A DNA stretch of 64,000 nucleotides from contig NZ_AYTD01000013.1 in NCBI RefSeq assembly GCF_000503215.1, positions 62,001 to 126,000 on the forward strand, written 5' to 3'. The notes beneath the pieces were generated by a model, which ran no database searches, was not told where the DNA came from, and worked only from the letters and a program-made list of their open reading frames with translations. The DNA comes from Pseudomonas canadensis (GTDB taxonomy: Bacteria; Pseudomonadota; Gammaproteobacteria; Pseudomonadales; Pseudomonadaceae). The position numbers were made by a program, and so were the translations under genes. Shown here piece by piece: positions 56,576-64,000 of this stretch; position 1 is the stretch's first letter; every line of letters begins with the position of its first letter.

Positions 56576-56932
56576 CTACAGCAAGACAGTGGCCAGCATG
56601 CCCAAGGCACCCAGGCAAAACCCGATCAACGCACCTCGCCCGGGAAACTCCTGGAACAGCACCCAGATCACGACCGGTTCCAGCAGCAATAACGAGGTGA
56701 CGGAAACCACTGTGACCACCCAGATATCACCGACCGCCCGATAGCCCAGCCAATAAGCCCCCAACAGACACAGCCCCGCAAAGCACATCACCACCACCGG
56801 CATGATGAATGCCTGCCACGAGCCGTCACTGGCTTGAGCCAGCCTGGCAGTGACTACCTCACTGTAGATTGCACAAAACTCACCGACGACCATCAATCCT
56901 AGAGCAGAAACTCCGAGTAATTCTTTGGACAT
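56576..56932 (-). CDS. Small four-helix membrane protein
   Basis: A 118-aa protein with four predicted membrane helices (about residues 8-28, 40-62, 70-92, 98-117), the size and layout of small multidrug-resistance or half-EamA proteins. A glutamate lies in the first helix (VVGEFCAIYSEV), as in EmrE-type transporters, but the sequence is not clearly an SMR member. AAGGAG lies 8 bases before the ATG. It may be coupled to the short frame that overlaps its start. Confidence 0.7.
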   Translation of the reverse strand: MSKELLGVSALGLMVVGEFCAIYSEVVTARLAQASDGSWQAFIMPVVVMCFAGLCLLGAYWLGYRAVGDIWVVTVVSVTSLLLLEPVVIWVLFQEFPGRGALIGFCLGALGMLATVLL

Positions 56933-57060
56933 ATCAAAAACTCCTTCGTATTCAACGCACTGTTTTTCAACTCCCAGCGGGTGATACCGCTGCCGAGGGT
57001 CTCGGTGCAGCGATACGAAGCAGCCTTGAACAGGCCTGAATTGCCGAAGTGCTTTTGCAT
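56899..57060 (-). CDS. Possible small protein overlapping the membrane protein start
   Basis: A 53-codon frame MQKHFGNSGLFKAASYRCTE... ending 34 bp inside the next gene. AAGGA stands 7 bases before ATG 57060 (1 base before an earlier ATG at 57066). The overlap would allow translational coupling. The peptide looks soluble and has no recognised family. Confidence 0.4.
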   Translation of the reverse strand: MQKHFGNSGLFKAASYRCTETLGSGITRWELKNSALNTKEFLICPKNYSEFLL

Positions 57061-57251
57061 GCTCATGTCCTTTATAGGGGTGAGTCTCAGCGACCAGATT
57101 AGGCGCTGGCTCCGATCATACGTTTGGCCAGCGGTTTTTAACAATCAGGGCACAATTGGCATGAACGGCATTAAAAATGTGCAATCCCCCTAGGCGCCTT
57201 ACGTGATGATCGGGCTATGATCGGCCATCTGAACCGGACGCCCTATGCCCC

Positions 57252-58109
57252 ATGCCCGTTGACCTGCAAGCCCTTTATCCCAAACTGATCCACTTGATGC
57301 TGGATACGGTCTTCGTCGTCGACAGCGATAACCAGATTGTCTTCGTGAGCGATGCCTGCGAGGCACTGCTCGGCTACCGCGCCCAAGAGTTGACCGGCAC
57401 CCCGATCACCGACTACATGCACCCTGAAGACCTGGCGCGCACCCGCGCCTCCATTGTGCGGGTCATGAATGGCCAACCCCACGTCGACTTCCGCAATCGT
57501 TACCTGCGCAAGGATGGCAGCGTCGTGCACATTCTGTGGGCGGCCTTCTGGTCCAAGGAAGTCGGCGCGCGGATCGGTGTCGCGCGGGACGTGACGGCGC
57601 TCACCCAGGCCGAGGAAGAATTACGCTTTCTCGCCCATCATGATCCGCTGACGGCCCTCACCAACCGCTCGCTGTTCAATGAGCGACTGAACCAAGCCCT
57701 GCAATCCGCACGGCATCACAACCAAACGCTCGCTTTGCTGTTTCTGGACATCAATGACTTCAAGGGCATCAACGATGTGCATGGCCATGCCATGGGCGAC
57801 CGCGTGCTCTGTGTGATTGCCCGACGACTGGAGCGCTGCGTGCGCGAGAGCGACCTGGTAGCCCGGATGGGCGGAGATGAATTTACCGTGCTGATCACGG
57901 ATGTTCAGTCACAGGATGCGATGGCCGGCAAGGTGGCGCAGATACTGGCGGTCATGGCTGAGCCGCTGGGCACTGAGTTTGGCGGGGTCAAGATGCCGTC
58001 GTGCAGCGTCGGCGTAGCGTTTTACCCGGCGGATGGGGAAGATGCGGATACGCTATTGAGTCATGCGGACGGGGAGATGTATCGGGTGAAAAGGTTGCGG
58101 TGGAATTAA
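57252..58109 (+). CDS. PAS-GGDEF diguanylate cyclase
   Basis: A 285-aa soluble protein. PAS domain about residues 8-118 (VDSDNQIVFVSDACEALLGYRAQELTG, HPEDLARTR, RYLRKDGSVVHILWAA) and GGDEF domain about 125-283 with the intact signature GGDEF at 207-211 and an allosteric RxxD site (RESD, 198-201), so active, product-inhibited c-di-GMP synthesis is predicted. The PAS ligand is unknown. There are no membrane segments. Monocistronic. Confidence 0.9.
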   Translation: MPVDLQALYPKLIHLMLDTVFVVDSDNQIVFVSDACEALLGYRAQELTGTPITDYMHPEDLARTRASIVRVMNGQPHVDFRNRYLRKDGSVVHILWAAFWSKEVGARIGVARDVTALTQAEEELRFLAHHDPLTALTNRSLFNERLNQALQSARHHNQTLALLFLDINDFKGINDVHGHAMGDRVLCVIARRLERCVRESDLVARMGGDEFTVLITDVQSQDAMAGKVAQILAVMAEPLGTEFGGVKMPSCSVGVAFYPADGEDADTLLSHADGEMYRVKRLRWN

Positions 58110-58145
58110 TCGCCAGCCGGGCTGGCGATGATCTTCTGTGACGAC

Positions 58146-58763
58146 CTAGCTCGAACGCTGAGCAATCGCCAATGACGCACCAAAGGCCACAAGCAGGCCA
58201 CCAAACACTTGGTCAATCCAACGCCGTGCGGCCAGCAACTTCTCACGCACCCGCCCAGCGGAGAAGCACAGCGCGACCAGGCTGAACCACGCGACGTGTG
58301 CCCCCGCGATAAACACGCCATAGGCCATCTGCACGGCTACGCCCGTTTCCGGTCGCACCACCCCCATGAACAGACTGACAATGAAAATCGCGGTTTTAGG
58401 ATTCAACGCATTGGTCAGAAACCCGCTGCGCAGCGCCGCCAGATCGGACAGGGCCGGCGCCGGAGTGTCGGCATGCTCACTCGCTGGCCTGGCACGCAGC
58501 ATGTTGATACCCAGGTAGACAAGGTACGCCGCTCCGGCCAGCTTCAACAGGGTGAACAACCACAGGCTTTGTTGAAGTACCCACCCGAGACCGAGCAGCG
58601 TATAGCCCACGTGTACCAGCACCCCCATTCCGATTCCCAGCGCCGTGAAAACACCCGCCCGCCGGGACAGTAGCAACCCGTTGCGGGAAACCATGGCGAA
58701 ATCCGGCCCAGGACTGATGCATGCCAACAGTGTAATGGTGATTACTGCTATCCATTCGTTCAT
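58146..58763 (-). CDS. LysE/RhtB-family amino-acid exporter
   Basis: A 205-aa, six-helix exporter. Family signatures: ISPGPDFAMVSRNGLLLSRRAGVFTALGIGMGV (about residues 16-48) and SGFLTNALNPKTAIFIVSLFM (about 112-133). RhtB-type proteins export homoserine, threonine or related amino acids. It is divergent from a LysR regulator across 65 bp, which most likely controls it. Confidence 0.92.
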   Translation of the reverse strand: MNEWIAVITITLLACISPGPDFAMVSRNGLLLSRRAGVFTALGIGMGVLVHVGYTLLGLGWVLQQSLWLFTLLKLAGAAYLVYLGINMLRARPASEHADTPAPALSDLAALRSGFLTNALNPKTAIFIVSLFMGVVRPETGVAVQMAYGVFIAGAHVAWFSLVALCFSAGRVREKLLAARRWIDQVFGGLLVAFGASLAIAQRSS

Positions 58764-58828
58764 GGTGTACCTTGAGAAATATCGATCACAGCCGTTATTT
58801 TTTCAGACTCTAACGACAGGCACTAACG

Positions 58829-59746
58829 ATGTTTTCTAAAGAAAAAGGTGATTCTAAATCGTCTATTTCTGACCTGCGCATGCCCTCTTTACTTGCACTG
58901 CGTTGCTTCGAATCCGCCGGGCGGTTTGAAAGCTTTGCCCGTGCAGCAGAGGAATTGCACCTGACGCCAGGTGCCATCAGCCGCGCGGTTCGCTTGCTTG
59001 AAGAGGACTTGGGCGTTGACCTGTTCGATCGACGTAATCGCAAGGTTTTTCTAACGGATACCGGAAGACGCCTCGCAAAGGCGGTCAGTGAAGGGTTTGG
59101 GGTGATGAGCCACGCCGTGCGCGAGATCCGCACCGAATCCCGCCGCGCACGACAGCTTGTTCTGTCCTGCGAGCCCACCCTGTTGATGCGCTGGCTGATC
59201 CCGCGCTGGAGCGACTTCCAGGCACGTTACCCAGGGTTGGACATTCACTTAGTGGCGGGTGGTGGGCCATTTTCGTTCGACCAGGGCATAGACCTCGCTA
59301 TTCGACGTGACGACTTCCCCCGTCCGCCCGACTATCACGCCGTGGCGCTATTCCCGGAAAAAGTTGGACCTGTCTGTCGGCCGGAAAAGGTCGACACATG
59401 GTTCGACACAAGCAAGGACATTTTGCGCTCATCGGCCCCACGACTTCAGACGAAAAGCCGGCCGACGGCGTGGCAGGAATGGGCAACGGCAAAAGAACTG
59501 CCACCCCCTGTGATGGAGATGCAAGCATTTGAGCACTTTTACTTCAGCATCCAGGCAGCTGTAGCAGGCCTCGGGGTTGCCATCGGCCCCTGGCATCTAG
59601 TGCGCGACGACCTCCAGAACGGCGTATTGGCTGCGCCCATGGGATTCGTTGAAGACGGCTCAAACTATTGCCTACTGTCTCCGGCGGAGCCCGAGAAAGG
59701 CAGCGTGGAAATGGCGTTGATTGAATGGTTGCAGACGGTGGGCTAA
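58829..59746 (+). CDS. LysR-family regulator, GcvA-like
   Basis: A 305-aa regulator: helix-turn-helix MPSLLALRCFESAGRFESFARAAEELHLTPGAISRAVRLLEEDL (about residues 13-57) and substrate domain with QGIDLAIRRDDFPRPPDYHAV and AAVAGLGVAIGPWHLVRDDL. Divergent from the LysE exporter gene. The lower codon bias of its 3' half and AT-rich leader set it slightly apart from neighbouring genes. Confidence 0.9.
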   Translation: MFSKEKGDSKSSISDLRMPSLLALRCFESAGRFESFARAAEELHLTPGAISRAVRLLEEDLGVDLFDRRNRKVFLTDTGRRLAKAVSEGFGVMSHAVREIRTESRRARQLVLSCEPTLLMRWLIPRWSDFQARYPGLDIHLVAGGGPFSFDQGIDLAIRRDDFPRPPDYHAVALFPEKVGPVCRPEKVDTWFDTSKDILRSSAPRLQTKSRPTAWQEWATAKELPPPVMEMQAFEHFYFSIQAAVAGLGVAIGPWHLVRDDLQNGVLAAPMGFVEDGSNYCLLSPAEPEKGSVEMALIEWLQTVG

Positions 59747-59905
59747 TCAAGTCGCGGGTAGGTATCAAGGCGCGCAAATGATTTCCCGCCCTTCCAATGC
59801 AAAAAGCATCATCGCAGCACACACTCTAAGGATCGCCTGATTTTCTCAGGTGTGCGTGATCGATAGGGTGGCCGTCCATCTTTCCCCATCACGGCCGCAA
59901 ACAAA

Positions 59906-60865
59906 ATGTGCGTTTCAAAAAAACAACGCCGACTGCGTGTACTGTTGAATACCGCAGCCGTAATAGTCTCTGCTTATTCAACGGATACATTGGCCGCGAA
60001 TTGTGCTTTCACCCAAGGGAAAACGTTCACAGCTAACTACGCAGCTGCACCGGTTGCCTTGACGGTTCCTCGAGATGCGCCTGCAGGCACGGTGGTGTAT
60101 CAAGAATCCATCACAGCACCACAGCAAGGTTTTAACTGCACCGGTTCATCCCCTTTTATCTTTAGACTCAACCCGACACTCGGCAGCGTTACCACTGGCA
60201 ACACCTATCCCCTGGGCAAGACAGGGCTATCACTCAAAGTCAAGAACACACAGAATGGTTATTTAACTGCAGACAGGCTTCTCAGTGGGTCTTACTTAGA
60301 CCCTATCAGGACATACACCATTGAAATTATTAAATCAGGTGAACTGTCATCGAAAAATGAGGTTCCCGCAGGCAATCTTGGGGCGCATCGGTACGGTGAC
60401 CTTGACCTTGTGAGCATCAACCTGGCCAATCCAATCATCTTGAACGCCGCGTCCTGCGAGACACCAGACGTGTCTGTTCAAATGGGAGATGACTACTACC
60501 TGGATGAGTTCACCAATATCGGTGATACGTCTCAAGCCGTTAAATTCAACATTGGCCTTAACCAGTGCCAGACCGGTATCCAGAAGGTCACTTATTCCCT
60601 TAACGCAACTTCTCAAGTGATTGACCAGCAGCAGGGCATCGTAGCGTTGAACGCCAGCTCAACGGCCAAAGGCATCGGCCTGAAACTGATGAACGACAGC
60701 GGTCAACCCATCGCCCTGGGTACCACTTACCCATTCAATGGCTTCAATAGCACCGGCACCAGCTTCAACATCCCGCTTTCTGCGGCTTATTACCGGCTGG
60801 CTAATGGCGAACTCAAGGCGGGTACTGCAAACGCGTCGGTAACCTTTGTGATGAGCTATTTGTAG
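59906..60865 (+). CDS. Orphan fimbrial adhesin/pilin-like secreted protein
   Basis: A 319-aa exported protein. Signal peptide about residues 1-31 (VSAYSTDTLAANC), then an N-terminal domain with paired Cys, and a C-terminal pilin-like domain (about 170-319; SCETPDVSVQMGDDYYLDEFTNIGDTSQAVKFNIGLNQCQ, then GIGLKLMNDSGQPIALGT and a terminal TFVMSYL beta strand with donor-strand pattern). The layout resembles two-domain tip adhesins, but no usher, chaperone or other pilin is next to it. GC content is visibly lower than in the rest of the window. An 18-bp terminator follows. Confidence 0.8.
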   Translation: MCVSKKQRRLRVLLNTAAVIVSAYSTDTLAANCAFTQGKTFTANYAAAPVALTVPRDAPAGTVVYQESITAPQQGFNCTGSSPFIFRLNPTLGSVTTGNTYPLGKTGLSLKVKNTQNGYLTADRLLSGSYLDPIRTYTIEIIKSGELSSKNEVPAGNLGAHRYGDLDLVSINLANPIILNAASCETPDVSVQMGDDYYLDEFTNIGDTSQAVKFNIGLNQCQTGIQKVTYSLNATSQVIDQQQGIVALNASSTAKGIGLKLMNDSGQPIALGTTYPFNGFNSTGTSFNIPLSAAYYRLANGELKAGTANASVTFVMSYL

Positions 60866-60901
60866 AACGCTCAGTGTCGGCACGGGCTGTGTCGAAACGT
60901 A

Positions 60902-60939
60902 AAAAGCCAATGCCCCGACAGGTCGGGGCATTGGCTTTT
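60902..60939 (+). terminator. Strong rho-independent terminator
   Basis: An 18-bp perfect stem, AAAAGCCAATGCCCCGAC with its complement, and a 2-base loop, ending in TTTT; 36 bp after the adhesin-like gene. It would also work on the minus strand. Confidence 0.92.
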
Positions 60940-61030
60940 GTAGTCTTGGATAAACCCACAGCGCTTTTAAGCCTTACGGGCCCACCTGACCTCTCTAGAC
61001 CAGGAAGCACCCACGGCGGGTCTACCTATA

Positions 61031-61504
61031 TTATTTGGCTTGGCGAAGCACAAGCTCCGACAGACGGGTCTTCACCCGGAAGCAGAACTCACGAATTTGA
61101 AATTGATAGGCGGGCATGACCATATAGTTCAAATCAGCACCCAACGAGTCCTTGATTTGCATATATTTAGCGGTCTTGGAAGCAATGGCTTGGTATTCCG
61201 CCTCGTATTTAACGTAAGACGGCTTGTTGTAAACCTTCAAGACATCCAGCTCTTTACGGCATTGCTCTGCGCGACTTGTTTCTGATTCTGGCTGAGCGGC
61301 CTCTGGAGAAGCATGGGCTGCAACGTCAGCAGCAGGTTCAGACTCATATCGCACAGTATAATTAGGTGACGACGGTACGGCTTCAGGTGATGCTTCATGG
61401 ACGACGGCAGGAGGTGGAGTCACTTCAGTTTTTTCTGGAGTTTTCGTAGCGCATCCCGCGAGGGCAAGTCCTACCACTACAACGATGCCACACATTTTAT
61501 CCAT
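61031..61504 (-). CDS. Predicted lipoprotein of unknown function
   Basis: A 157-aa lipoprotein: MDKMCGIVVVVGLALAGC has a clear LAGC lipobox (Cys18). A Pro/Glu/Ala-rich linker (about residues 24-80) leads to a helical C-domain (SRAEQCRKELDVLKVYNKPSYVKYEAEYQAIASKTAKYMQIK) with Cys residues that could pair. ATG at 61504 starts the signal; 22 upstream codons are rejected. No family recognised. Unrelated neighbours. Confidence 0.75.
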   Translation of the reverse strand: MDKMCGIVVVVGLALAGCATKTPEKTEVTPPPAVVHEASPEAVPSSPNYTVRYESEPAADVAAHASPEAAQPESETSRAEQCRKELDVLKVYNKPSYVKYEAEYQAIASKTAKYMQIKDSLGADLNYMVMPAYQFQIREFCFRVKTRLSELVLRQAK

Positions 61505-61760
61505 CGGTTTCACCAAGAAGTAATTATGGTTGGCTGAGTCGTTAGGTTCTGGGTAAAAGCAATAGCTCACTCAATGATCGAGTGTAGATTTTCTACCAGA
61601 CTCAAGGCGCTCAGCCTCTCTTCCTTGAGCGCACAGACGGGTAATAGTAGTAAAAAAACAAAGAGATGACGAGTAAAAGCTCGATCGCAGAGCAGATGCG
61701 AAGATCAATGCAATTCGTGCAACCGCCAAGCCCTTCAAATAGGCAAAGGTAGTCAATAGC

Positions 61761-61782
61761 AACGGCCCTGAATGGGGCCGTT
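61761..61782 (-). terminator. Hairpin after the GH25 gene
   Basis: AACGGCCC-(TGAATG)-GGGCCGTT, 8-bp arms, 14 bp after the GH25 stop on the minus strand. The T-run is poor, so termination strength is uncertain. The rest of the 291-bp gap 61505-61795 shows nothing else. Confidence 0.5.
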
Positions 61783-61795
61783 GTGATGCAGGGCA

Positions 61796-62437
61796 TTAAG
61801 ACTTGACCCAATCCAAATCTACCGGGCCGTGGATACCGTCAACCTGGCCCTTGCTGCTGTGTTGCCACCACTCCCAGCTTTTACCCTTGGCGCTCCAGGT
61901 TTCAGGCACTGTGGGCTGAGCCACTTCCCAATGGGCAATCCACAGCGGGCACACACTGAAATCGTACTTGCGCCAGGCCAAGCGGTTACTCCAGATACTG
62001 GGAGAGGCGTAGATGTGCGGGTATGCCCCCTCCAGCAGAGAAACCCTTATCAGCGTCACCAACTGAAACAGGGCATCGGCCATCTGATCCGGGCTGGCCC
62101 CCTCGTTGCGATTGGTCTCGACATCAATGACCAGGATATCCCGCTTGGCGTTGAACGCCACCTCGGCCAGACGCCCCTTGATATTGGTCAACTGCTCGCA
62201 CGGCGTACTGCTCAACGCACGAAAATAGTGATAGACCCCGGCTTTCAAACCGTTTGCCTGCATACCTTGGAAGTTCGTGACAAATTTTGGGTCGGTGTAG
62301 TCTCCACCCTCTGTCATTTTGGCGATTGCATGGGTAATGCCCGCAGCCGCAACGCGGGTCCAGTCAATATCGCCCTGCCAGCGCGACACGTCGATGCCCC
62401 GCGCATTTTCGTTTTTAATCGGGTCGTTGCAACTCAT
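61796..62437 (-). CDS. GH25-family muramidase (lysozyme)
   Basis: A 213-aa glycoside hydrolase family 25 enzyme, cleaving the glycan strands of peptidoglycan. The family start GIDVSRWQGDIDWTRVAAAG (about residues 14-33) carries the first catalytic Asp; AIAKMTEGGDYTDPKF, KAGVYHYF, DILVIDVETN (the DVE catalytic acid, about 100-110), YPHIYASPSIW and WEWWQHSSKG follow. No signal peptide is visible, so release would need lysis, a holin or a secretion system. Such enzymes occur both in phages and as stand-alone bacterial genes. It lies 154 bp from the tRNA scar. Confidence 0.88.
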   Translation of the reverse strand: MSCNDPIKNENARGIDVSRWQGDIDWTRVAAAGITHAIAKMTEGGDYTDPKFVTNFQGMQANGLKAGVYHYFRALSSTPCEQLTNIKGRLAEVAFNAKRDILVIDVETNRNEGASPDQMADALFQLVTLIRVSLLEGAYPHIYASPSIWSNRLAWRKYDFSVCPLWIAHWEVAQPTVPETWSAKGKSWEWWQHSSKGQVDGIHGPVDLDWVKS

Positions 62438-62548
62438 CTGTGCGTTCCTGCAATGGATATCGGGTCGATTCTTTCATCGACACACATCAGCAATGCACTA
62501 TTGGACTACCGCCCCCCACCCGGCGATAACGAAATAGCAGGCAAAAAA

Positions 62549-62584
62549 ATCCCGCAAAGCCTATTGGCTCGCGGGATCTTTTTT
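62549..62584 (-). terminator. Terminator following the tRNA-Ser remnant
   Basis: ATCCCGC ... GCGGGAT with an inner AGCC/GGCT stem. On the minus strand the hairpin is followed by a run of T, as expected for the original terminator of the tRNA gene that ends at 62591. It also has a T-run on the plus strand. Confidence 0.85.
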
Positions 62585-62590
62585 CATGTT

Positions 62591-62651
62591 TAGCGGGAAA
62601 CCAGGGATTCGAACCCTGGAGACGCTATTAACGTCCGCCGGTTTTCAAGAC
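62591..62651 (-). tRNA. 3' fragment of a tRNA-Ser gene (anticodon loop to acceptor), att-site-like
   Basis: On the minus strand: anticodon loop CTTGAAAA (anticodon TGA), the long variable arm of class II tRNA-Ser (GACG-TTAATAG-CGTC), T-arm CAGGG-TTCGAAT-CCCTG, acceptor strand GTTTCCC, G73 and CTA where CCA is expected. The 5' half and 5' anticodon stem are absent: sequence to the right of 62651 has no D-arm or GGGAAAC acceptor. A fragment of this extent is what tyrosine-recombinase integration into a tRNA gene leaves at the far end of the element. Confidence 0.8.
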
Positions 62652-62879
62652 TGCCAAATTAACAATACAAATCAACAGCTTAGACCATCATCATTTCCGC
62701 ATCAGAGCATTTTTTGATGCCCTACAAGCCGCATAGAACAAGGGGCACGCATCAGGTTGCGGAAACGAATTACCCCTCCCCCGGCGTCCTGCCGACCAAA
62801 CCAAAACCACTAATAGGTCGCTACTCACCAGACAAATCGAATGGCTGCATCTGGCCGATTGCTGCCCTTCGGCGGCGAC

Positions 62880-63194
62880 CTAGAGGTAACCAGGCAACCA
62901 TGGCTCCTGCTCGATTGCTGCAACTTCTCCAATGGCCAATAGACGCCACAATTCCAAGATCTTTGTCTCTGGAACGCCCTTCATGTGGCGAGGCTCGCCG
63001 GACTCTAGGTTTTCAAAAGTGACAGTTCGTGACAGGTTCACCGAAATGCACCAGTCAGCCTCGTCGGTCACCGAAACATCACCGTGCTCCTCATCTTCCG
63101 GGCGAGTTTTCAGTTCGGCAAGAAGCTCAGGGAACGTGTGTATGCCAGGGTTGGAGCTCATGGCGCCGTACCTGTGCGTGACGTGATAGCTCAT
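62880..63194 (-). CDS. Small protein of unknown function (island side of the tRNA scar)
   Basis: A 104-aa soluble acidic protein: MSYHVTHRYGAMSSNPGIHT, then DVSVTDEADWCISVNLSRTVTFENLESGEPRHMKGVPETKILELWRLLAIGEVAAI and a final PWLPGY. The pattern of paired W/C residues and the LW...L.GE ending resembles small immunity-type proteins, but I cannot name a family. GAGGT lies 5 bases before the ATG. It is the first good gene right of the tRNA scar; 62652-62879 shows no gene. Confidence 0.65.
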   Translation of the reverse strand: MSYHVTHRYGAMSSNPGIHTFPELLAELKTRPEDEEHGDVSVTDEADWCISVNLSRTVTFENLESGEPRHMKGVPETKILELWRLLAIGEVAAIEQEPWLPGYL

Positions 63195-63367
63195 GTTTAC
63201 CTCAGAAAGTCAATTTGAGTCCAAAACGATGGGGCACGAAGGACGGCTTTTGGCCGGCTGCTGCCGTTCACCAGAGCCAGCTTTGGGTCGAGAGCGGACA
63301 CTCATAACCTTCGGATGGGCTCCCAATCGCCAACTGCTACGCTGTTCACTCCACCAGAGGAACGCCG

Positions 63368-63577
63368 ATGCCAAACTCAGACCTACTTCCCTCCCTCCTG
63401 TCCAAGCTCTACGAAAATCAGCTGGCCCTGGAAGCCTCCATCATGGAGCTATCGAACTGGATCGAACAGCGTGGCTCAGCCGATGTGGCTGAGAACATCC
63501 GCGGCGCTTTGCACACAATCGACGAAAACGAGGAGTTCATTAAGCTGACTCTCGCAGTCCTCATGTCGCCTGACTGA
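63368..63577 (+). CDS. Small helical protein of unknown function
   Basis: A 69-aa acidic, helical protein (MPNSDLLPSLLSKLYENQLA, then MELSNWIEQRGSADVAENIRGALHTIDENEEFI). AGAGGA lies about 7 bases before the ATG. Not recognised. It is 84 bp upstream of a larger coiled-coil gene on the same strand and may form an operon with it. Confidence 0.6.
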   Translation: MPNSDLLPSLLSKLYENQLALEASIMELSNWIEQRGSADVAENIRGALHTIDENEEFIKLTLAVLMSPD

Positions 63578-63661
63578 TCGACGGGTAACCCTGCAGTTCG
63601 TCGCCTCAAGCCTTCCGCCTAACCAAATCCAGATTACTGTGCACGCATACAGTATTTGGAT

Positions 63662-64000
63662 ATGACAAACATGAGCATCGACTTGGACACAGAGGAATGG
63701 CTCGGGTGCCCCACGCCCCTCGAAATGTATCAGCACCAATGCGCGCTTCTGGAGGACGAACTCATCCAGACCGAATCGATGTTGCGAAAGGCCCGGGCCA
63801 ATGTGGCCGGCCTTGTCCAGATGAATGACTTGCTGGCTACCGGAAAGACGACAGCAGAGGCGAAGCTGCGATATTTTGAAGCGGAACTAAGCCGTACGAA
63901 TGTCGAGTCGTCGGAAATGGCAAAAGAGATCATGGGCTTGAAAATGATCGCAAGTCAGAACGAGCACCTATTAAGGGAGAATCAGCGGTTGCTGGTGGAG
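63662..64000 (+). CDS. Coiled-coil protein of unknown function (continues beyond window)
   Basis: An open frame of 113 codons to the window end, MTNMSIDLDTEEWLGCPTPL at the start, then long heptad-rich helix (ALLEDELIQTESMLRKARAN, AEAKLRYFEAELSRTNVESS, LLRENQRLLVE). A second ATG at 63671 is possible. No stop occurs in the visible part. Codon use is less GC-rich than in most genes to the left, consistent with transferred DNA. Function unknown. Confidence 0.6.
   Translation, partial: MTNMSIDLDTEEWLGCPTPLEMYQHQCALLEDELIQTESMLRKARANVAGLVQMNDLLATGKTTAEAKLRYFEAELSRTNVESSEMAKEIMGLKMIASQNEHLLRENQRLLVE

Noticed and set aside
56347..56610. Minus-strand 87-codon frame, and a 26-codon plus-strand frame at 56387
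   Set aside because: The first is Cys/Trp-rich without protein-like pattern and overlaps the membrane-protein gene end; the second is too short to support.
61571..61762. Minus-strand 63-codon frame between the lipoprotein and GH25 genes
   Set aside because: No ribosome site, Ser/Leu-rich random-like sequence, and it begins in the hairpin after the GH25 gene.
62591..62680. A complete tRNA-Ser gene
   Set aside because: Only the segment from anticodon loop to acceptor 3' strand is present; no D-arm, no 5' acceptor strand, and the terminal CCA is CTA.

Overview
The window looks like chromosome from a Pseudomonas of the fluorescens group. The bulk is high-GC with compact, overlapping operons and many REP palindromes of the TGTAGGAGC...GCTCCTACA kind. 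Several proteins read as close relatives of pseudomonad or enterobacterial ones (YcaC, SotB, AqpZ, MexT-like). No complete rRNA or tRNA gene, insertion sequence or CRISPR array was seen. These assignments rest on motif reading and recalled family sequences, not on searches.

Layout. (1) 1-8.7 kb: a phytate-use cluster on the minus strand (TonB-dependent receptor, beta-propeller phytase, TolQ-like and TolR-like energisers) behind a Pho-box-like site, with a second such site facing a membrane GGDEF protein that has a degenerate active site, followed by AraC and LysR regulators. (2) 8.9-12 kb: a minus-strand operon of an ABM-domain membrane protein, a YtcJ-like amidohydrolase and YcaC. (3) 12.06-12.85 kb: a (TTGGG)7 tract and two inverted copies of a ~270-bp element; each copy can fold into the same three-way junction although the outer-stem sequences differ. 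(4) 12.85-21.2 kb: a regulator-rich stretch with a MexT-like LysR, an AraC, two convergent STAND ATPase regulators overlapping by 54 bp, a GlxA-type regulator opposite a pirin, and a small secreted protein built from eight 13-residue repeats. (5) 21.2-27.2 kb: sulfonate/nitrate-type ABC transporter, FMN monooxygenase, orphan SsuA-like protein, and a decayed oxidoreductase. (6) 27.2-31.7 kb: aquaporin, SotB efflux pump, a small secreted protein, a YfeH-like symporter with a divergent AraC regulator.

(7) 31.7-39.4 kb: a five-gene branched-chain-amino-acid-type ABC transporter leading into a thiazoline-carboxylate (ATC) hydrolase and an M20-type amidohydrolase, with a divergent LysR regulator: a plausible uptake and conversion route for a cyclic or carbamoylated cysteine precursor. 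(8) 39.5-49.2 kb: orphan binding protein, small unknown protein, then a complete rhizobial GlpSTPQUV-type ABC operon read from a near-consensus sigma-54 promoter, facing an AcoR-type activator across an array of TGAACA hexamers. (9) 49.2-54.1 kb: FecR and FecI homologues and a TonB-dependent receptor without a visible signalling domain, plus an XRE-cupin regulator. (10) 54.1-60.9 kb: a protein that is about half methionine plus cysteine, a lipoprotein, small membrane protein, active-looking PAS-GGDEF protein, LysE exporter with LysR regulator, and an orphan fimbrial-like protein.

(11) 61-64 kb: a lipoprotein and a GH25 muramidase, then the 3' part of a tRNA-Ser gene with its terminator but without a 5' half. 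This looks like an attachment-site scar; its orientation predicts that an integrated element begins here and continues to the right, where small genes of unknown function start.
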